From positions 3,658,001-3,722,000 of the forward strand of contig NZ_CP102826.1 of assembly GCF_025643595.1 (NCBI RefSeq): a DNA stretch of 64,000 bases, read 5' to 3'. The position numbers and the translations under genes were made by a program. Of this stretch, positions 9,123-17,604 are shown in pieces (the stretch's first letter is position 1; the number at the start of each line of letters is the position of its first letter). This stretch comes from Saccharopolyspora rosea. Lineage in GTDB: Bacteria; Actinomycetota; Actinomycetes; Mycobacteriales; Pseudonocardiaceae. Under the pieces are notes generated by a model, which ran no database searches, was not told the DNA's origin, and worked only from the letters and a program-made list of their open reading frames with translations.

Positions 9123-9713
9123 ATGTTCCCGGAGACGCCCGCCGCGGCGGCTGCGCTGTCCGTGGCAACTCGCCACTACTCGCCCGCGCTGCTCAACCAC
9201 TGCGTCCGCTCCTACCTGTGGGGACAGATGTACGGCACAGCGCACGGGATCGCGTATGACAACGAGCTGTACTACGTCTCGGCGGTGCTCCACGACATCG
9301 GGCTCACGGAGGCGTTCGACAGCCACATGCTGCCGTTCGAGAACGCGGGTGGGCATCTGGCCTGGGTCTTCGGCATTGCGGCCGGCTGGCCGGCGGAACG
9401 CGCGGCCCGGGTCGAGGAGATCATCGTGTTGCACATGCGCGCCGACGTGTCCCCGGCCGCTGATCCCGAAGCCCACCTGCTGCAGATCGCCACCAGCTGG
9501 GAGGTGGTCGGGCGGCGGCCCGAGGAGTTCTCACCGGAGGTGAGGGCGGAGTTGCTCCTCCGCTATCCCCGGCTGGGATTCGGCACGGAGTTCCTGGCGC
9601 ACTTCCACGACCAGGCGAGGCGTAAGCCGGGCAGTGCCGCCGCCGCATCGGTCGACAAGAACGTCGCCGGGCGGATCGCCGCCAATCCACTCGAAGGCCA
9701 CCCGCCCACCTGA
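9123..9713 (+). CDS. HD-domain protein, cyanamide hydratase-like
   Basis: 196 residues from ATG 9123. The metal-binding HD pair is visible in VSAVLHDIGLT (about residue 60), with a further His in MLPFENAGGHLAWVFG and in EIIVLHMRAD. This pattern and length fit the cyanamide hydratase (DDI2/3)-like branch of the HD hydrolases rather than nucleotide phosphohydrolases. The substrate is unknown; it stands alone with no regulator. The frame is open upstream to 9057, but the residues there do not look like family sequence. Confidence 0.8.
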   Translation: MFPETPAAAAALSVATRHYSPALLNHCVRSYLWGQMYGTAHGIAYDNELYYVSAVLHDIGLTEAFDSHMLPFENAGGHLAWVFGIAAGWPAERAARVEEIIVLHMRADVSPAADPEAHLLQIATSWEVVGRRPEEFSPEVRAELLLRYPRLGFGTEFLAHFHDQARRKPGSAAAASVDKNVAGRIAANPLEGHPPT

Positions 9714-10050
9714 CCACCGGCGGCGGCCGAGAATCACGCCTTCCTCACCGAACTCGGCGCTGCAACGGCACTTGCTGCCCAGTCCCGCAAGCTGCCGTCC
9801 ATCCGGTTGGCATGGCCCTCGACGTGGACAACCGCACGACTACGCCCTTCTCCGAGGCCTGGCCCGACGACTGACCGTCTTGGGTGTTGGGGCCTTTCGG
9901 CTCTTCCGTGCTTTGACCGTGGCCAGCATGTTGGCGGGTGCCAATGCTGATGGGATCTCGACATGTTGAGCGACTACCGACCGCGTTTTGCTCGGTGTGC
10001 CCGATCAACGGATGGTGCTGGTTCGTGAGCCGTGCTGGGGAGGGACTGCG
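9714..10050. other. Intergenic gap, nothing recognised
   Basis: About 340 bases between the HD-domain gene and the molybdopterin operon. No gene, clear hairpin or repeat is supported. It should contain the promoter of the following three-gene operon. Confidence 0.5.
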
Positions 10051-10650
10051 ATGGGTATCGTGTCGCCTGGTTTTCAGGGGCGGCGGCGTACGGCCGGGCC
10101 ACACTTACCGCCAGGCCAGTACCTGATCGAGGATTTCCCCGTGTTGTCCGCGGGCCCGACGCCGCGGGTTCCGCTGGATGAGTGGGAGTTCGTGATCACG
10201 ACGGAGACCGGGCAGGTCCATCGCTGGTCGTGGCCGCAGTTTCGGAAGCTGCCCAGGGAGACGCCGAAAGTGGACATCCACTGCGTCACCAAGTGGTCGA
10301 AGCTGGGCACGACCTGGAGGGGCGTGTCGCTGGAGACGCTACTGGCCGAGGTGGACACGGCGGCAGATTTCGCGCTGGTGGACTCCTACGGTGGGTACAC
10401 GACGAACCTGCCGTTGGAGGATCTGCTCGATGACCAGGCGTGGATCGTCTACGAGTACGACGGTACCGATCTTCCACCCGAGCATGGAGGTCCGGCCAGG
10501 TTGCTCGTGCCGCATCTGTACTTCTGGAAATCGGCGAAGTGGGTGCACGGCATGCGGCTGCTGCTGGAGGACGAACCCGGATTTTGGGAGACCATCGGCT
10601 ATCACGATTACGGTGACCCGTGGCGCGAGCAGCGGTATCAGGGCGACTGA
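10051..10650 (+). CDS. Sulfite-oxidase-like molybdopterin oxidoreductase
   Basis: 199 residues matching the short YuiH/YedY-like branch of the sulfite oxidase family: WEFVITTETGQVHRWSWPQFRKLP, the molybdenum-ligand Cys in VDIHCVTKWSKLGTTW, GGYTTNLPLEDL and VPHLYFWKSAKWVHGMRLL. No twin-arginine signal is seen, so it appears cytoplasmic. GGGAGGGA precedes ATG 10051. It is followed, with overlap, by a flavin reductase and a zinc-ribbon protein; this trio recurs in actinomycetes, the reductase presumably supplying electrons. Confidence 0.88.
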   Translation: MGIVSPGFQGRRRTAGPHLPPGQYLIEDFPVLSAGPTPRVPLDEWEFVITTETGQVHRWSWPQFRKLPRETPKVDIHCVTKWSKLGTTWRGVSLETLLAEVDTAADFALVDSYGGYTTNLPLEDLLDDQAWIVYEYDGTDLPPEHGGPARLLVPHLYFWKSAKWVHGMRLLLEDEPGFWETIGYHDYGDPWREQRYQGD

Positions 10651-11384
10651 CCGGCCGACTGAGCTGGCGGGTCGCGCGTCTGGTCGACTACCGCGACGAG
10701 ACGCCCACGGCACGCACGCTGGTGCTGGACGCAACGGGCTGGCCGGGGCATTCGGCCGGGCAGCACGTCGATCTCCGGCTCACCGCCGCTGATGGTTACA
10801 GCGCGCAGCGCAGCTATTCACTGGCCGCCCCAGCGGACGGTGATCGGCTGGAGCTGACGGTGCAACGGGTACCCGATGGCGAGGTGTCTCCGTACCTGAC
10901 CGAGGTGTACTCGGTAGGAGACCTGGTGGAGGTGCGCGGACCCCTCGGTGGCTGGTTCGTATGGCGCCCGGCAGAGACCGAGCCGGTGCTGCTGATCGCG
11001 GGAGGATCGGGCATCGTGCCGTTGATGGCGATGGTGCGGGCGCGTCGCGCGGCCCGCAGTCGTACACCGTTTCGCTTGCTCTACTCGGTCCGCTCGCCTG
11101 CGGAGGTGTATTACGCCCGGGAGCTGGCTCAGCCGACGCGTGGGGACGACGGCCTGGACGTGACCTACGTGTACACGCGATCGGCGCCACAGGGTTGGAC
11201 CGGGAAACTCGGAAGGATCGGGATCGCGGACATCAACCGCGGTGGCTGGCCACCGGAGTTCGAACCGAGCTGTTTCGTCTGCGGCCCCACGGGTTTTGTC
11301 GAAACGGCCGCCAACATCCTCGTGGCGCTGGGCCACGCACCTGGGCACATCAAGACCGAGAGGTTCGGCCCGAGTGGAGGATGA
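10620..11384 (+). CDS. Ferredoxin-reductase-type FAD/NAD(P) oxidoreductase
   Basis: 254 residues from a GTG overlapping the previous stop by 31 bp. FAD-binding segment QRSYSLAAPAD (R-x-Y-S) at about residue 65 and NAD(P)-binding segment LLIAGGSGIVPLMAMVR at about 125 are clear, with the terminal CGPTGFVETAANILVALG. No [2Fe-2S] domain is attached. It probably passes electrons from NAD(P)H to the molybdenum enzyme encoded just upstream, to which it is translationally coupled. Confidence 0.87.
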   Translation: MARAAVSGRLTGRLSWRVARLVDYRDETPTARTLVLDATGWPGHSAGQHVDLRLTAADGYSAQRSYSLAAPADGDRLELTVQRVPDGEVSPYLTEVYSVGDLVEVRGPLGGWFVWRPAETEPVLLIAGGSGIVPLMAMVRARRAARSRTPFRLLYSVRSPAEVYYARELAQPTRGDDGLDVTYVYTRSAPQGWTGKLGRIGIADINRGGWPPEFEPSCFVCGPTGFVETAANILVALGHAPGHIKTERFGPSGG

Positions 11385-11385
11385 C

Positions 11386-11670
11386 ATGACACAGCCGAAC
11401 ACCGAGCAGCACGTAGACGGCAACGCCCTGGCCGGGCCTTTCGCGGAGGTTTTCGCGGTCGATGTCACAGCGGCCGTCGAGCGTTGCATGGGCTGCGGGC
11501 GCACCGGCCCGGTCGCTACGCTCCGCGTCTACCAGCGCGCACCCGGACTGGTCGCCCGATGTCCGGGCTGCGACGGGGTGGTGCTGCGCCTCGTCCGGGG
11601 ACCGGATAAGGCCTGGTTGGACCTGAAAGGCACGATGAGTCTCCAGATCCCGCTGGCAGGTTCCGGTTAG
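11386..11670 (+). CDS. DUF6510-family zinc-ribbon-like protein
   Basis: 94 residues starting one base after the reductase stop. Two Cys pairs (CMGCGR and CPGCDG, about 35 residues apart) make a probable zinc ribbon, flanked by the conserved start DGNALAGPFAEVFAVD. The family is known mainly as a small partner of the molybdopterin/ferredoxin-reductase pair found here. Its role is unknown; a metal-binding or assembly function is inference. Confidence 0.82.
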   Translation: MTQPNTEQHVDGNALAGPFAEVFAVDVTAAVERCMGCGRTGPVATLRVYQRAPGLVARCPGCDGVVLRLVRGPDKAWLDLKGTMSLQIPLAGSG

Positions 11671-11971
11671 CCCGTGCCCTCCCGCGTCTGGCAGTTCGCG
11701 ATATGCCGGGCCAACAGCGACGACGAGGCCCTCGATCCTGCCAACGTCGCGGCTACGTCTACTCCCGTGACACGGAGGCCCCGCACAGCAACGGCCTATC
11801 CCGCAGGTCTCGAAAGCGCGGCCGACCGATCAATCATCCGGCCACCTCCCTGGAGCTACGTGGTTTCCGCCGGGCCTCCGCGGCGCTCGCTTGAGACCGG
11901 CTTGCGCAGCAACGCGAGGGCGATCGCTGGGAACAGGGCTGGAGCACTAGAGCCAAGATCCTGACAGGCCC
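11671..11971. other. Intergenic gap
   Basis: About 300 bases between convergent operons with no gene-like frame. Confidence 0.5.
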
Positions 11972-11998
11972 TGCCCCGGCGGCCTGACCGCCGGGGCA
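11972..11998. terminator. Bidirectional hairpin terminator
   Basis: A perfect 11-bp stem (TGCCCCGGCGG / CCGCCGGGGCA) with a 5-nt loop, placed between the DUF6510 operon and the reverse-strand amine operon that ends at 12015. Confidence 0.75.
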
Positions 11999-12014
11999 CT
12001 CGCGAGCGTGGCCA

Positions 12015-12122
12015 TCACAGTTGTTTGGCGGCTTCCCCGAAGAGCAGCTCCGGGCGGAACCGCCGGCCGGTGATGCCGATCAGCGGCCGCGCGGCGGTCG
12101 AGGCATCGCCGATCGCACTCAC
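12015..12122 (-). pseudogene. PuuD-like amidohydrolase, 5' fragment (35 codons)
   Basis: A GTG overlapping the GS stop codon (GTGA) opens a 35-codon frame containing ARPLIGITGRRFR, matching the first 25 or so residues of the complete PuuD-like enzyme encoded at 24330-25127 (MRRPLIGVTGRRYR). It then diverges and stops. The catalytic Cys and His regions are absent. The GTGA coupling to the preceding GS frame is identical in both copies, so this is the truncated copy of a duplicated gene pair. Confidence 0.8.
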
Positions 12123-13492
12123 GGCAGTTCGAAGTACCGGGCGGACTCCCACTCCGAGAGCTCGGCGAACGGATCGCCGCCAGCTGTGTGGAACTGCATC
12201 CACTCCCACCGGCGAGACCCAACCCAGTAATCGACGAACTCGTCGCCCAGCAGCTCCCGCAGGATCGGGTCCGCTTCGAGTGCGTCGGCCGCCTTGGTCA
12301 TGGTGTCGGGGATCCGCTCGATGCCCAGGCCCGGCGGCAGACACCACGCCATCGCGCCCACCGGTTCCGGGGGCTCGATCTTGCGCTCAACACCCGCGAT
12401 GACACCGGCAAGCACCCCCGCCAGCGCGAGATACAGGTTCGCGTCCGCACCCGGCAGCCGGTACTCCAGGCGGGACTGCTTCGGGTGCCCGCACACAGCC
12501 CGCACCGCGGTCGTCTTATTGCGGATGCCCCAGGTGACCGTGACAGGCGGACCACTGAGATCGACCAAGCGGCGATACGACGTGATCTGCGGCAGCACGA
12601 TCGAGGTGTTGCCTTCCATCGTCGCGAGCAGACCACCAATGGCGCGGAGCATCGTCTCCGAGGGCCCATCCTCGACGTAGAACACGTTGGCCCCGTCACG
12701 CTGGAGCGAGAGGTTGATGTGCGACGCCTGACCGTAGCCCGCGGTCGGCTTGGCCATGAACGTGACAGTGTGTCCCCGTTCGAACGCGACCTCCCGCATG
12801 ATCTGCCGGGTGCGCGCCCACGCGTCAGCGACCGTGATCGGGTCGCCGGGCGCGAGGTTGAGCTCGACCTGCCCTGCCGCGTCCTCGTCGCTCCAGGCCT
12901 CCCAAGCAATACCGACCTCGTCGAAACGGGCGGCCACGGCACTCATGTACTCGACCCAGTCCTTCGACTTCGCCAAGTGGTAGGCAGTGCCGGCACCGCC
13001 CCCGAGCGGCGTCAGATCGCGGTAACCGCGGGTTCGAGCCTCATGGATCGACTCTTCGAACGCAGTCGCCTCGATCTCCACGGCGACAGTGGCAGTGAAA
13101 CCGACAGCGGAGAGACGGTCGACCATCTTCCGCACAAGGTTGCGCGGGCACAGGGGAACCGGCGTACCGTCCTTGAGCCAGTAATCGCCGATCACGGCAT
13201 CAAGGCCCTGCTCCCACTCGACCAACGTCGACATGTCGGGGCGGAAGTAGACGTCGTCGAGATGTCCACGCCAGTCGGGATAAGCGAAGCCGAACGCCGG
13301 GGCGTTGCCGAGATCGAGTCCGAACAGGAGATCAGCGAAGGCGAAACCCGAGTCCACGCCCGAGGCGAACTTCTTCCCCTCGACGGTCTTGCCCAGGAAG
13401 CAGCCCTCGGGATTCGTCGCCTCCAGCCGGACGGTCCGGGCACCGGATTCACGGGCATGGGAGCCAGGTGCGGACGTGGTGAGTTCAGTCAT
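12119..13492 (-). CDS. Glutamine-synthetase-like gamma-glutamylamine ligase
   Basis: 457 residues of the GS-like family used in amine catabolism (PuuA/GlnA3 type): FAFADLLFGLDLGNAPAFGFAYPDW near the N-terminus, EIEATAFEESIHEARTRGYRDL, VEYMSAVAARFDEVGIAWEAWSDEDAAGQVELN, the ATP-site region FMAKPTAGYGQASHINLSL and GHPKQSRLEYRLPGADANLYLALA. It would join glutamate to an amine using ATP. ATG 13492 has GGAAGG upstream and overlaps the preceding stop (ATGACTGA), so the genes are coupled. Context (PuuB-like oxidase, PuuD-like hydrolase, aldehyde dehydrogenase) favours an amine, not ammonia, as substrate. Confidence 0.88.
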   Translation of the reverse strand: MTELTTSAPGSHARESGARTVRLEATNPEGCFLGKTVEGKKFASGVDSGFAFADLLFGLDLGNAPAFGFAYPDWRGHLDDVYFRPDMSTLVEWEQGLDAVIGDYWLKDGTPVPLCPRNLVRKMVDRLSAVGFTATVAVEIEATAFEESIHEARTRGYRDLTPLGGGAGTAYHLAKSKDWVEYMSAVAARFDEVGIAWEAWSDEDAAGQVELNLAPGDPITVADAWARTRQIMREVAFERGHTVTFMAKPTAGYGQASHINLSLQRDGANVFYVEDGPSETMLRAIGGLLATMEGNTSIVLPQITSYRRLVDLSGPPVTVTWGIRNKTTAVRAVCGHPKQSRLEYRLPGADANLYLALAGVLAGVIAGVERKIEPPEPVGAMAWCLPPGLGIERIPDTMTKAADALEADPILRELLGDEFVDYWVGSRRWEWMQFHTAGGDPFAELSEWESARYFELP

Positions 13493-14150
13493 CGAAACGG
13501 ACCTTCCAGGAAGCGCCAACCATGACGGACAGCTGGGAAAGAGTGCCCTGGATCCCCAACGCACCCGAGGACAAAACCGCGATGAGATCGTCCGCACCGG
13601 AGAACACACCTGCCAGCGTGTCGGGAGCCCCGGCGATCAGGTACCGCGTGGTGCCCGCCCCGACAACGACCTGCTCCAGCCCCTCAGGCCCTTCGGTCAC
13701 CGCAACCAGTACGTCCGGAATTCCCGGCATGGAACGAGATACCTCCCAGAACCGCTGCGCGGCCTCGCGCCAGTCCGGCAGCGGCGGAGACAGGGCGGCT
13801 AGAACCCCGGCAGCAAGGTCGGCATCGCCAGTGGGATCCCCGGCCGGCGCGAACCGCGCGTTCAAGTCGACGGTCAGCGTGACGTCGGGCTCGACCAAAA
13901 CCCCGCTGGACACCTGGATGCCATCCGGAGCGAAGGAGATCGTTGCCGCCTGCGGCGTGTCGTGCGAGCGGATCCCCGCCGTGACGCCCCGTTCCTGCAG
14001 CGGCGCGAACGCGTAGCCGGCGCGAGCCGAATCCCGCAGGGTGCGGCCGATCAAGCGAACGATCGGAGAAGCATCGTCCTCGATCCGGATATCGACCTCT
14101 GCGGGCTCTCGTGCGCCCGCCGTCACCGGGGCCGTCGTGGTTTCGGCCAT
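13485..14150 (-). CDS. SCP2-like domain protein of unknown function
   Basis: 221 residues from ATG 14150, preceded by GAAAGGACC. No catalytic motif or membrane segment is seen. The C-terminal half (YLIAGAPDTLAGVFSGADDLIAVLSSGALGIQGTLSQL) looks like a sterol-carrier-protein-2 fold and the middle (ISFAPDGIQVSSGVLVEPDVTLTVDLN) like a second, weaker copy. It is co-transcribed with, and translationally coupled to, the GS-like ligase, so a hydrophobic-substrate carrier role is possible but inferred. The first codons of this gene recur at 25270-25300, where a second copy has been deleted. Confidence 0.72.
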   Translation of the reverse strand: MAETTTAPVTAGAREPAEVDIRIEDDASPIVRLIGRTLRDSARAGYAFAPLQERGVTAGIRSHDTPQAATISFAPDGIQVSSGVLVEPDVTLTVDLNARFAPAGDPTGDADLAAGVLAALSPPLPDWREAAQRFWEVSRSMPGIPDVLVAVTEGPEGLEQVVVGAGTTRYLIAGAPDTLAGVFSGADDLIAVLSSGALGIQGTLSQLSVMVGASWKVRFDD

Positions 14151-14228
14151 CTTCTGGTCCTTTCGAGTTCGTGAGATCACGTGCGTCCCGAACGATCGCT
14201 TCAGATCTCGGGCGGACGACAACCGAAT

Positions 14229-14265
14229 CTTAATCAAGCGACTAAAACGGTTGATTATGATGGTG
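14229..14265. promoter_or_regulatory. Promoter with island operator, copy 1
   Basis: Contains CTTAATCAAG (14229-14238, also at 18585-18594), the site AATCAAGCGACT (14232-14243) and TATGATGGTG (14256-14265, a good -10-like hexamer). Over 28 bases it matches 25375-25402 at 19 positions by my hand alignment. It lies upstream of the SCP2-like/GS operon and faces both ways. Confidence 0.6.
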
Positions 14266-14528
14266 AGGCACGGGTCACGAGCTGTCAATCACTTCCGAAA
14301 GGGCCGCCATGGACGACGCGCACCCTCGTCCTGGACCCACTGGACGCAGTGAGCAGTGCGCAGCTCGCGTCATCGTTCTCGGCACTCTCGACGAAGCCTG
14401 CCGGTTCAATCACCGCACCGGCAGGCTGGGCGGTGGGCGACGAACGCCGACGCTGACGTTGAACCGCATTCGGGGCTGCCCAGGCGGCAGATGCCTGCCC
14501 CGCTGCCTGGGTCGAGCAACCCGGGTCT
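14266..14528. other. Intergenic; possible remnant of a second esterase start
   Basis: The 14266-14308 stretch resembles 25409-25467 ahead of the intact esterase, including the shared TCCGAAAGG. After it, a frame around 14330 reads PSSWTHWT then stops, resembling PPSWEHLD at the esterase N-terminus. This may be the decayed start of a duplicated esterase. Nothing else is supported up to the MFS stop at 14529. Confidence 0.3.
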
Positions 14529-15986
14529 CTACGCTTTTACCGGAGTTATCCTGGTGTGCGTTTTCACCCGGGTTGCCCCGCGATTGCTGCGCTGACGAAG
14601 GCGCGAGACGAGCGTGACGAGCAAGACCAGCAGCGAGAACCCGAGGGTGATCACGTAGCCGACTGCGTAGAGGTACGCCTCCGGCACGCTGGTACCGGGC
14701 ACGGTGGCAACGGTGAGCAGGGCGGTGACCAATGCCGCTCCGAACGCGATGCCGATGGCCATGAGGGTGCCCACCATGCCCGCGGCCATCCCGGCCTTGT
14801 GCTCGGGGACGACCATCTGCGGCACGGCGAAGCTACCGCTGTAGCCCACGCGGCTACCCGCACCAACGAGAGCGGCACCGACGAGGTACTGCCACTGATC
14901 CTGGTGGGCGACCGCGAGCCAGGCGAGCCCGACCGCGCAGATCGTGGCGCCGACAACGAGAACGGAGCCCTTGCGGCCCTTTGCGACGGCCTTTTCGGCG
15001 GCCTTACCACCGATGAACATCATCAGGGCGAACGGCAGCATGAGCAGGCCGGTGCCCAGAGCGTCAACGCCCAAGCCGTATCCAGCCGAAGTGCGCGTCT
15101 GGGTGTAGTAGGCCACCAGCAGAAGGAATCCGGCGTCCACGGCGCCGAACATTCCAGCGGCGAAGCATGCCGGTTTGACGAATGGCTTTTTCAGCACCTT
15201 GACGTCGAACACCGCCGCCGAGGACCGACGCTCAACCAAAACCCACGCCACACCGCCGGCGATACCCGCGAGCAGCAGCACGAGCGCCGCAGTGCCCCAC
15301 AGCAGGCCCTGGGTCAATGCGAGCAGGATGAGGGTGAGCCACGCGAGCATCCACACCGTTCCGGGAACGCCGATCTTTCCGGACGACTCCGGCTTGGACG
15401 GGGGCAGGACGACGACCAGGGCCACCGTGGTCGCCACCATGGCGGCGGCCAGGATGAAGAAGAAGCTCTGCAGCGACAAGAACTTGACCGTCAGTCCGCC
15501 GCCGACCATCCCGGCGACAGTCCCGGAACCGGTAGCCATGATCAGCACGCTGACCGCCGTGGAGACTGCATCACCGGGCAGGTGCCGACGCAGGAAGCCG
15601 AGCGGCAGTAGCTGCGCGGAGCTGCCGAACCCGAGGAGCGCGGACCCGATGAGCAGCGTCAGGTACGAATTGCCAATGGCAGGCGCGAGCGCGCCGACCG
15701 TGAGGACAGCACCGGACAACAGTGCGGTGGTGCGGTCGCTGAGCACGTCGGCGAGACGCGGAAGCAGAACGAAGCCCGCGCCACCTCCCAGTGTCATGGC
15801 GGTGAAGATCCAAGCCGACGCCGACACGTCGAGCCCGAACTGCGCCTGCATCAACGGCACCAGGGGCGGGAACATGAAGGTGACCGCGTTGGTCACGGTG
15901 GCGAGGAGGGCCGCGACAGCCATGAGCGCACCACGCGAAGGGGCAACGCGTCTTGGCGGATCAACCGATTTGGTCAATTTGGTCAT
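14529..15986 (-). CDS. MFS transporter (DHA2-like)
   Basis: 485 residues with about 12-14 hydrophobic segments, starting ALMAVAALLATVTNAVTFMFPPLVPLMQAQFG. The MFS loop-2/3 region AGFVLLPRLADVLSDRTTALL and a central loop with LVERRSSAAVFDVKVLKKPF are typical of drug:H+ antiporter-2-like members. I use ATG 15986 (MTKLTK), which has GGAAGTGAG at good spacing, rather than the ATG four codons earlier. It sits between the oxidase and GS operon genes, so it is a candidate amine-substrate importer or exporter. Confidence 0.86.
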   Translation of the reverse strand: MTKLTKSVDPPRRVAPSRGALMAVAALLATVTNAVTFMFPPLVPLMQAQFGLDVSASAWIFTAMTLGGGAGFVLLPRLADVLSDRTTALLSGAVLTVGALAPAIGNSYLTLLIGSALLGFGSSAQLLPLGFLRRHLPGDAVSTAVSVLIMATGSGTVAGMVGGGLTVKFLSLQSFFFILAAAMVATTVALVVVLPPSKPESSGKIGVPGTVWMLAWLTLILLALTQGLLWGTAALVLLLAGIAGGVAWVLVERRSSAAVFDVKVLKKPFVKPACFAAGMFGAVDAGFLLLVAYYTQTRTSAGYGLGVDALGTGLLMLPFALMMFIGGKAAEKAVAKGRKGSVLVVGATICAVGLAWLAVAHQDQWQYLVGAALVGAGSRVGYSGSFAVPQMVVPEHKAGMAAGMVGTLMAIGIAFGAALVTALLTVATVPGTSVPEAYLYAVGYVITLGFSLLVLLVTLVSRLRQRSNRGATRVKTHTRITPVKA

Positions 15987-16210
15987 GCTCACTTCCAATG
16001 ATCATTTCGCCGTGCGCTGCGATGGCGACGCGCTCCGCGCCGCGACACCACATCTTGACGTCGATTCCCGATCTCGCTCACGAGCTGTCTCCTCCTCGCG
16101 TGTGCCCAAACTCCCTTCCCGGCCGGGGATCGCCCGAGGACGGCCGCGGAACCCGACGAGCCGGAGTGACTCCGACGGGCTCGGGGACGGGACAACTCTC
16201 TGGTGGATCT

Positions 16211-17560
16211 TCAAGCCACTGGCACCGAATGCCTTCGAGCATGTCGCCGACTCCCGTTCACCAAGTCGTTGAACCGGTCGACGGCCCAGATGGTGCGTAG
16301 TCCTCGCGGGCCCAGCATCATCGGGCGAGGGAACTTGGGCTTCTTCTGCCACAGGACGTCAAAATCTTCGTGTCGCCGGCCGTCGACGATCAGATCGGCC
16401 ATCAGCGATCCGACGTACGGTGCCTGAGCCAGGCCGTGGCCGTTGCACGCGATCGAGTAGAAGATGTCATCGCCGAGTTGACCGGCGAGCGGCAGGAACG
16501 TCGAGGTGATCGCGATCCACCCTCCCCACGCGCGCTCCAGGGACACATCGGCCAGGGTCGGGAACCGCATCGCGAAGGCTTCCGCGAGTTCCTCGACGAG
16601 CGCCGGGTCCGGCGTCTTCGACGGCGGCAGTGGATAGGTCGTGCCGCGTTCGAGCCGCCGGACGCCGAAGACGATGGTGTTGCGCGGGGTCAGCCGGTAG
16701 TTCTCCATGATGTTGTGCTGAGTCACCAGCCCAGACCGGGTGGTCCACCCCAGCGCCGCCAGACGTCCGGGATCGATCGGCTCGGTCTCCACCTCGGCGA
16801 CGTAGATGGGGACGGCGAGATGGCGGGGTGTGATGTCCCACTCGCCAGCGAAGGCGTTGGTCGCGAGCACCGCCTTGTCCGCACGGACTTCACCACGAGG
16901 AGTCGAGATGACGACCTGACCTCCGTCCCGGGTGACGTCGATGACCTTCGTCCGCTCGAAGACTTGAGCATCCGATGACAGCAGGGCCCGACGCAGGCCC
17001 AGCGTGAACTTGCCGGGGTTCATGATCCCGCCGACCACCTCGCGCATTCCGCCGAGGAATCCGCGTGGGATGCCGAGTTCGTCGCTCGTGCCCAGCTCGA
17101 CGTCGGTACCGGACCTCCGCAGGATCTTGGCCACTCGGCGCACGCGCCCCATCTGTCCGCGGGAGACCGCGGCGAAGCAGTTGCCGACCGGTTCGTAGTC
17201 GCAGTCGATGTCGAGCCTCTTGATCAGGTCTTCCACGTGATGCGCGGCGTTGTCGGTGAACCGCGACATGGCCGGCATCTTCTTGCGGAAGAACAGGTTC
17301 AGCAGCTGCATGTCGCCACCCGGGGCGCCGGCCAGCTGCCCGGCGTTGCGGGAGCTGGAGCCGTGACCGCAGAACTCGGCTTCCAAGAGCACGACATCGT
17401 GGCCGCGCTCGGCCAACCGCAGCGCCGTCGACATGCCGTTGATTCCGCCGCCGATGACCGCGACCGCGCAGGTGCGGTCGCCGGCCAAGGCGGGCTGGAC
17501 ATCGCCGGGAGGGTCGACCCAACCGCTGAAGGCGGCGTACTCCACGTTGTCTGTCTTCAT
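16211..17560 (-). CDS. FAD-dependent oxidase, PuuB / D-amino-acid-oxidase type
   Basis: 449 residues from ATG 17560 (MKTDNVEYAAF). The FAD motif VIGGGINGMSTALRLAERG at about residue 40 is followed by FCGHGSSSRNAGQLAG, typical of gamma-glutamylputrescine oxidase-like DAO proteins; the C-terminus carries AWGGWIAITSTFLPLAGQL and ACNGHGLAQAPYVGSLMADLI. With a GS-like ligase in the same cluster it probably oxidises a gamma-glutamylated amine, releasing an aldehyde and H2O2. The frame is open far upstream, but that part is the shadow of the neighbouring membrane gene. Confidence 0.87.
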   Translation of the reverse strand: MKTDNVEYAAFSGWVDPPGDVQPALAGDRTCAVAVIGGGINGMSTALRLAERGHDVVLLEAEFCGHGSSSRNAGQLAGAPGGDMQLLNLFFRKKMPAMSRFTDNAAHHVEDLIKRLDIDCDYEPVGNCFAAVSRGQMGRVRRVAKILRRSGTDVELGTSDELGIPRGFLGGMREVVGGIMNPGKFTLGLRRALLSSDAQVFERTKVIDVTRDGGQVVISTPRGEVRADKAVLATNAFAGEWDITPRHLAVPIYVAEVETEPIDPGRLAALGWTTRSGLVTQHNIMENYRLTPRNTIVFGVRRLERGTTYPLPPSKTPDPALVEELAEAFAMRFPTLADVSLERAWGGWIAITSTFLPLAGQLGDDIFYSIACNGHGLAQAPYVGSLMADLIVDGRRHEDFDVLWQKKPKFPRPMMLGPRGLRTIWAVDRFNDLVNGSRRHARRHSVPVA

Positions 17561-17604
17561 TGGACGGCCTCTCGAAAATGCTTTGCTACTCCCGGATGCG
17601 GCGC

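Noticed and set aside
12188-13525. 445-codon forward open frame opposite the GS-like gene
   Set aside because: Antisense to a well-conserved GS; no motif support.
15997-16006. AATGATCATT palindrome ahead of the MFS gene
   Set aside because: Ten bases only, overlapping the region just upstream of the ribosome-binding site, and no match to the island operator.
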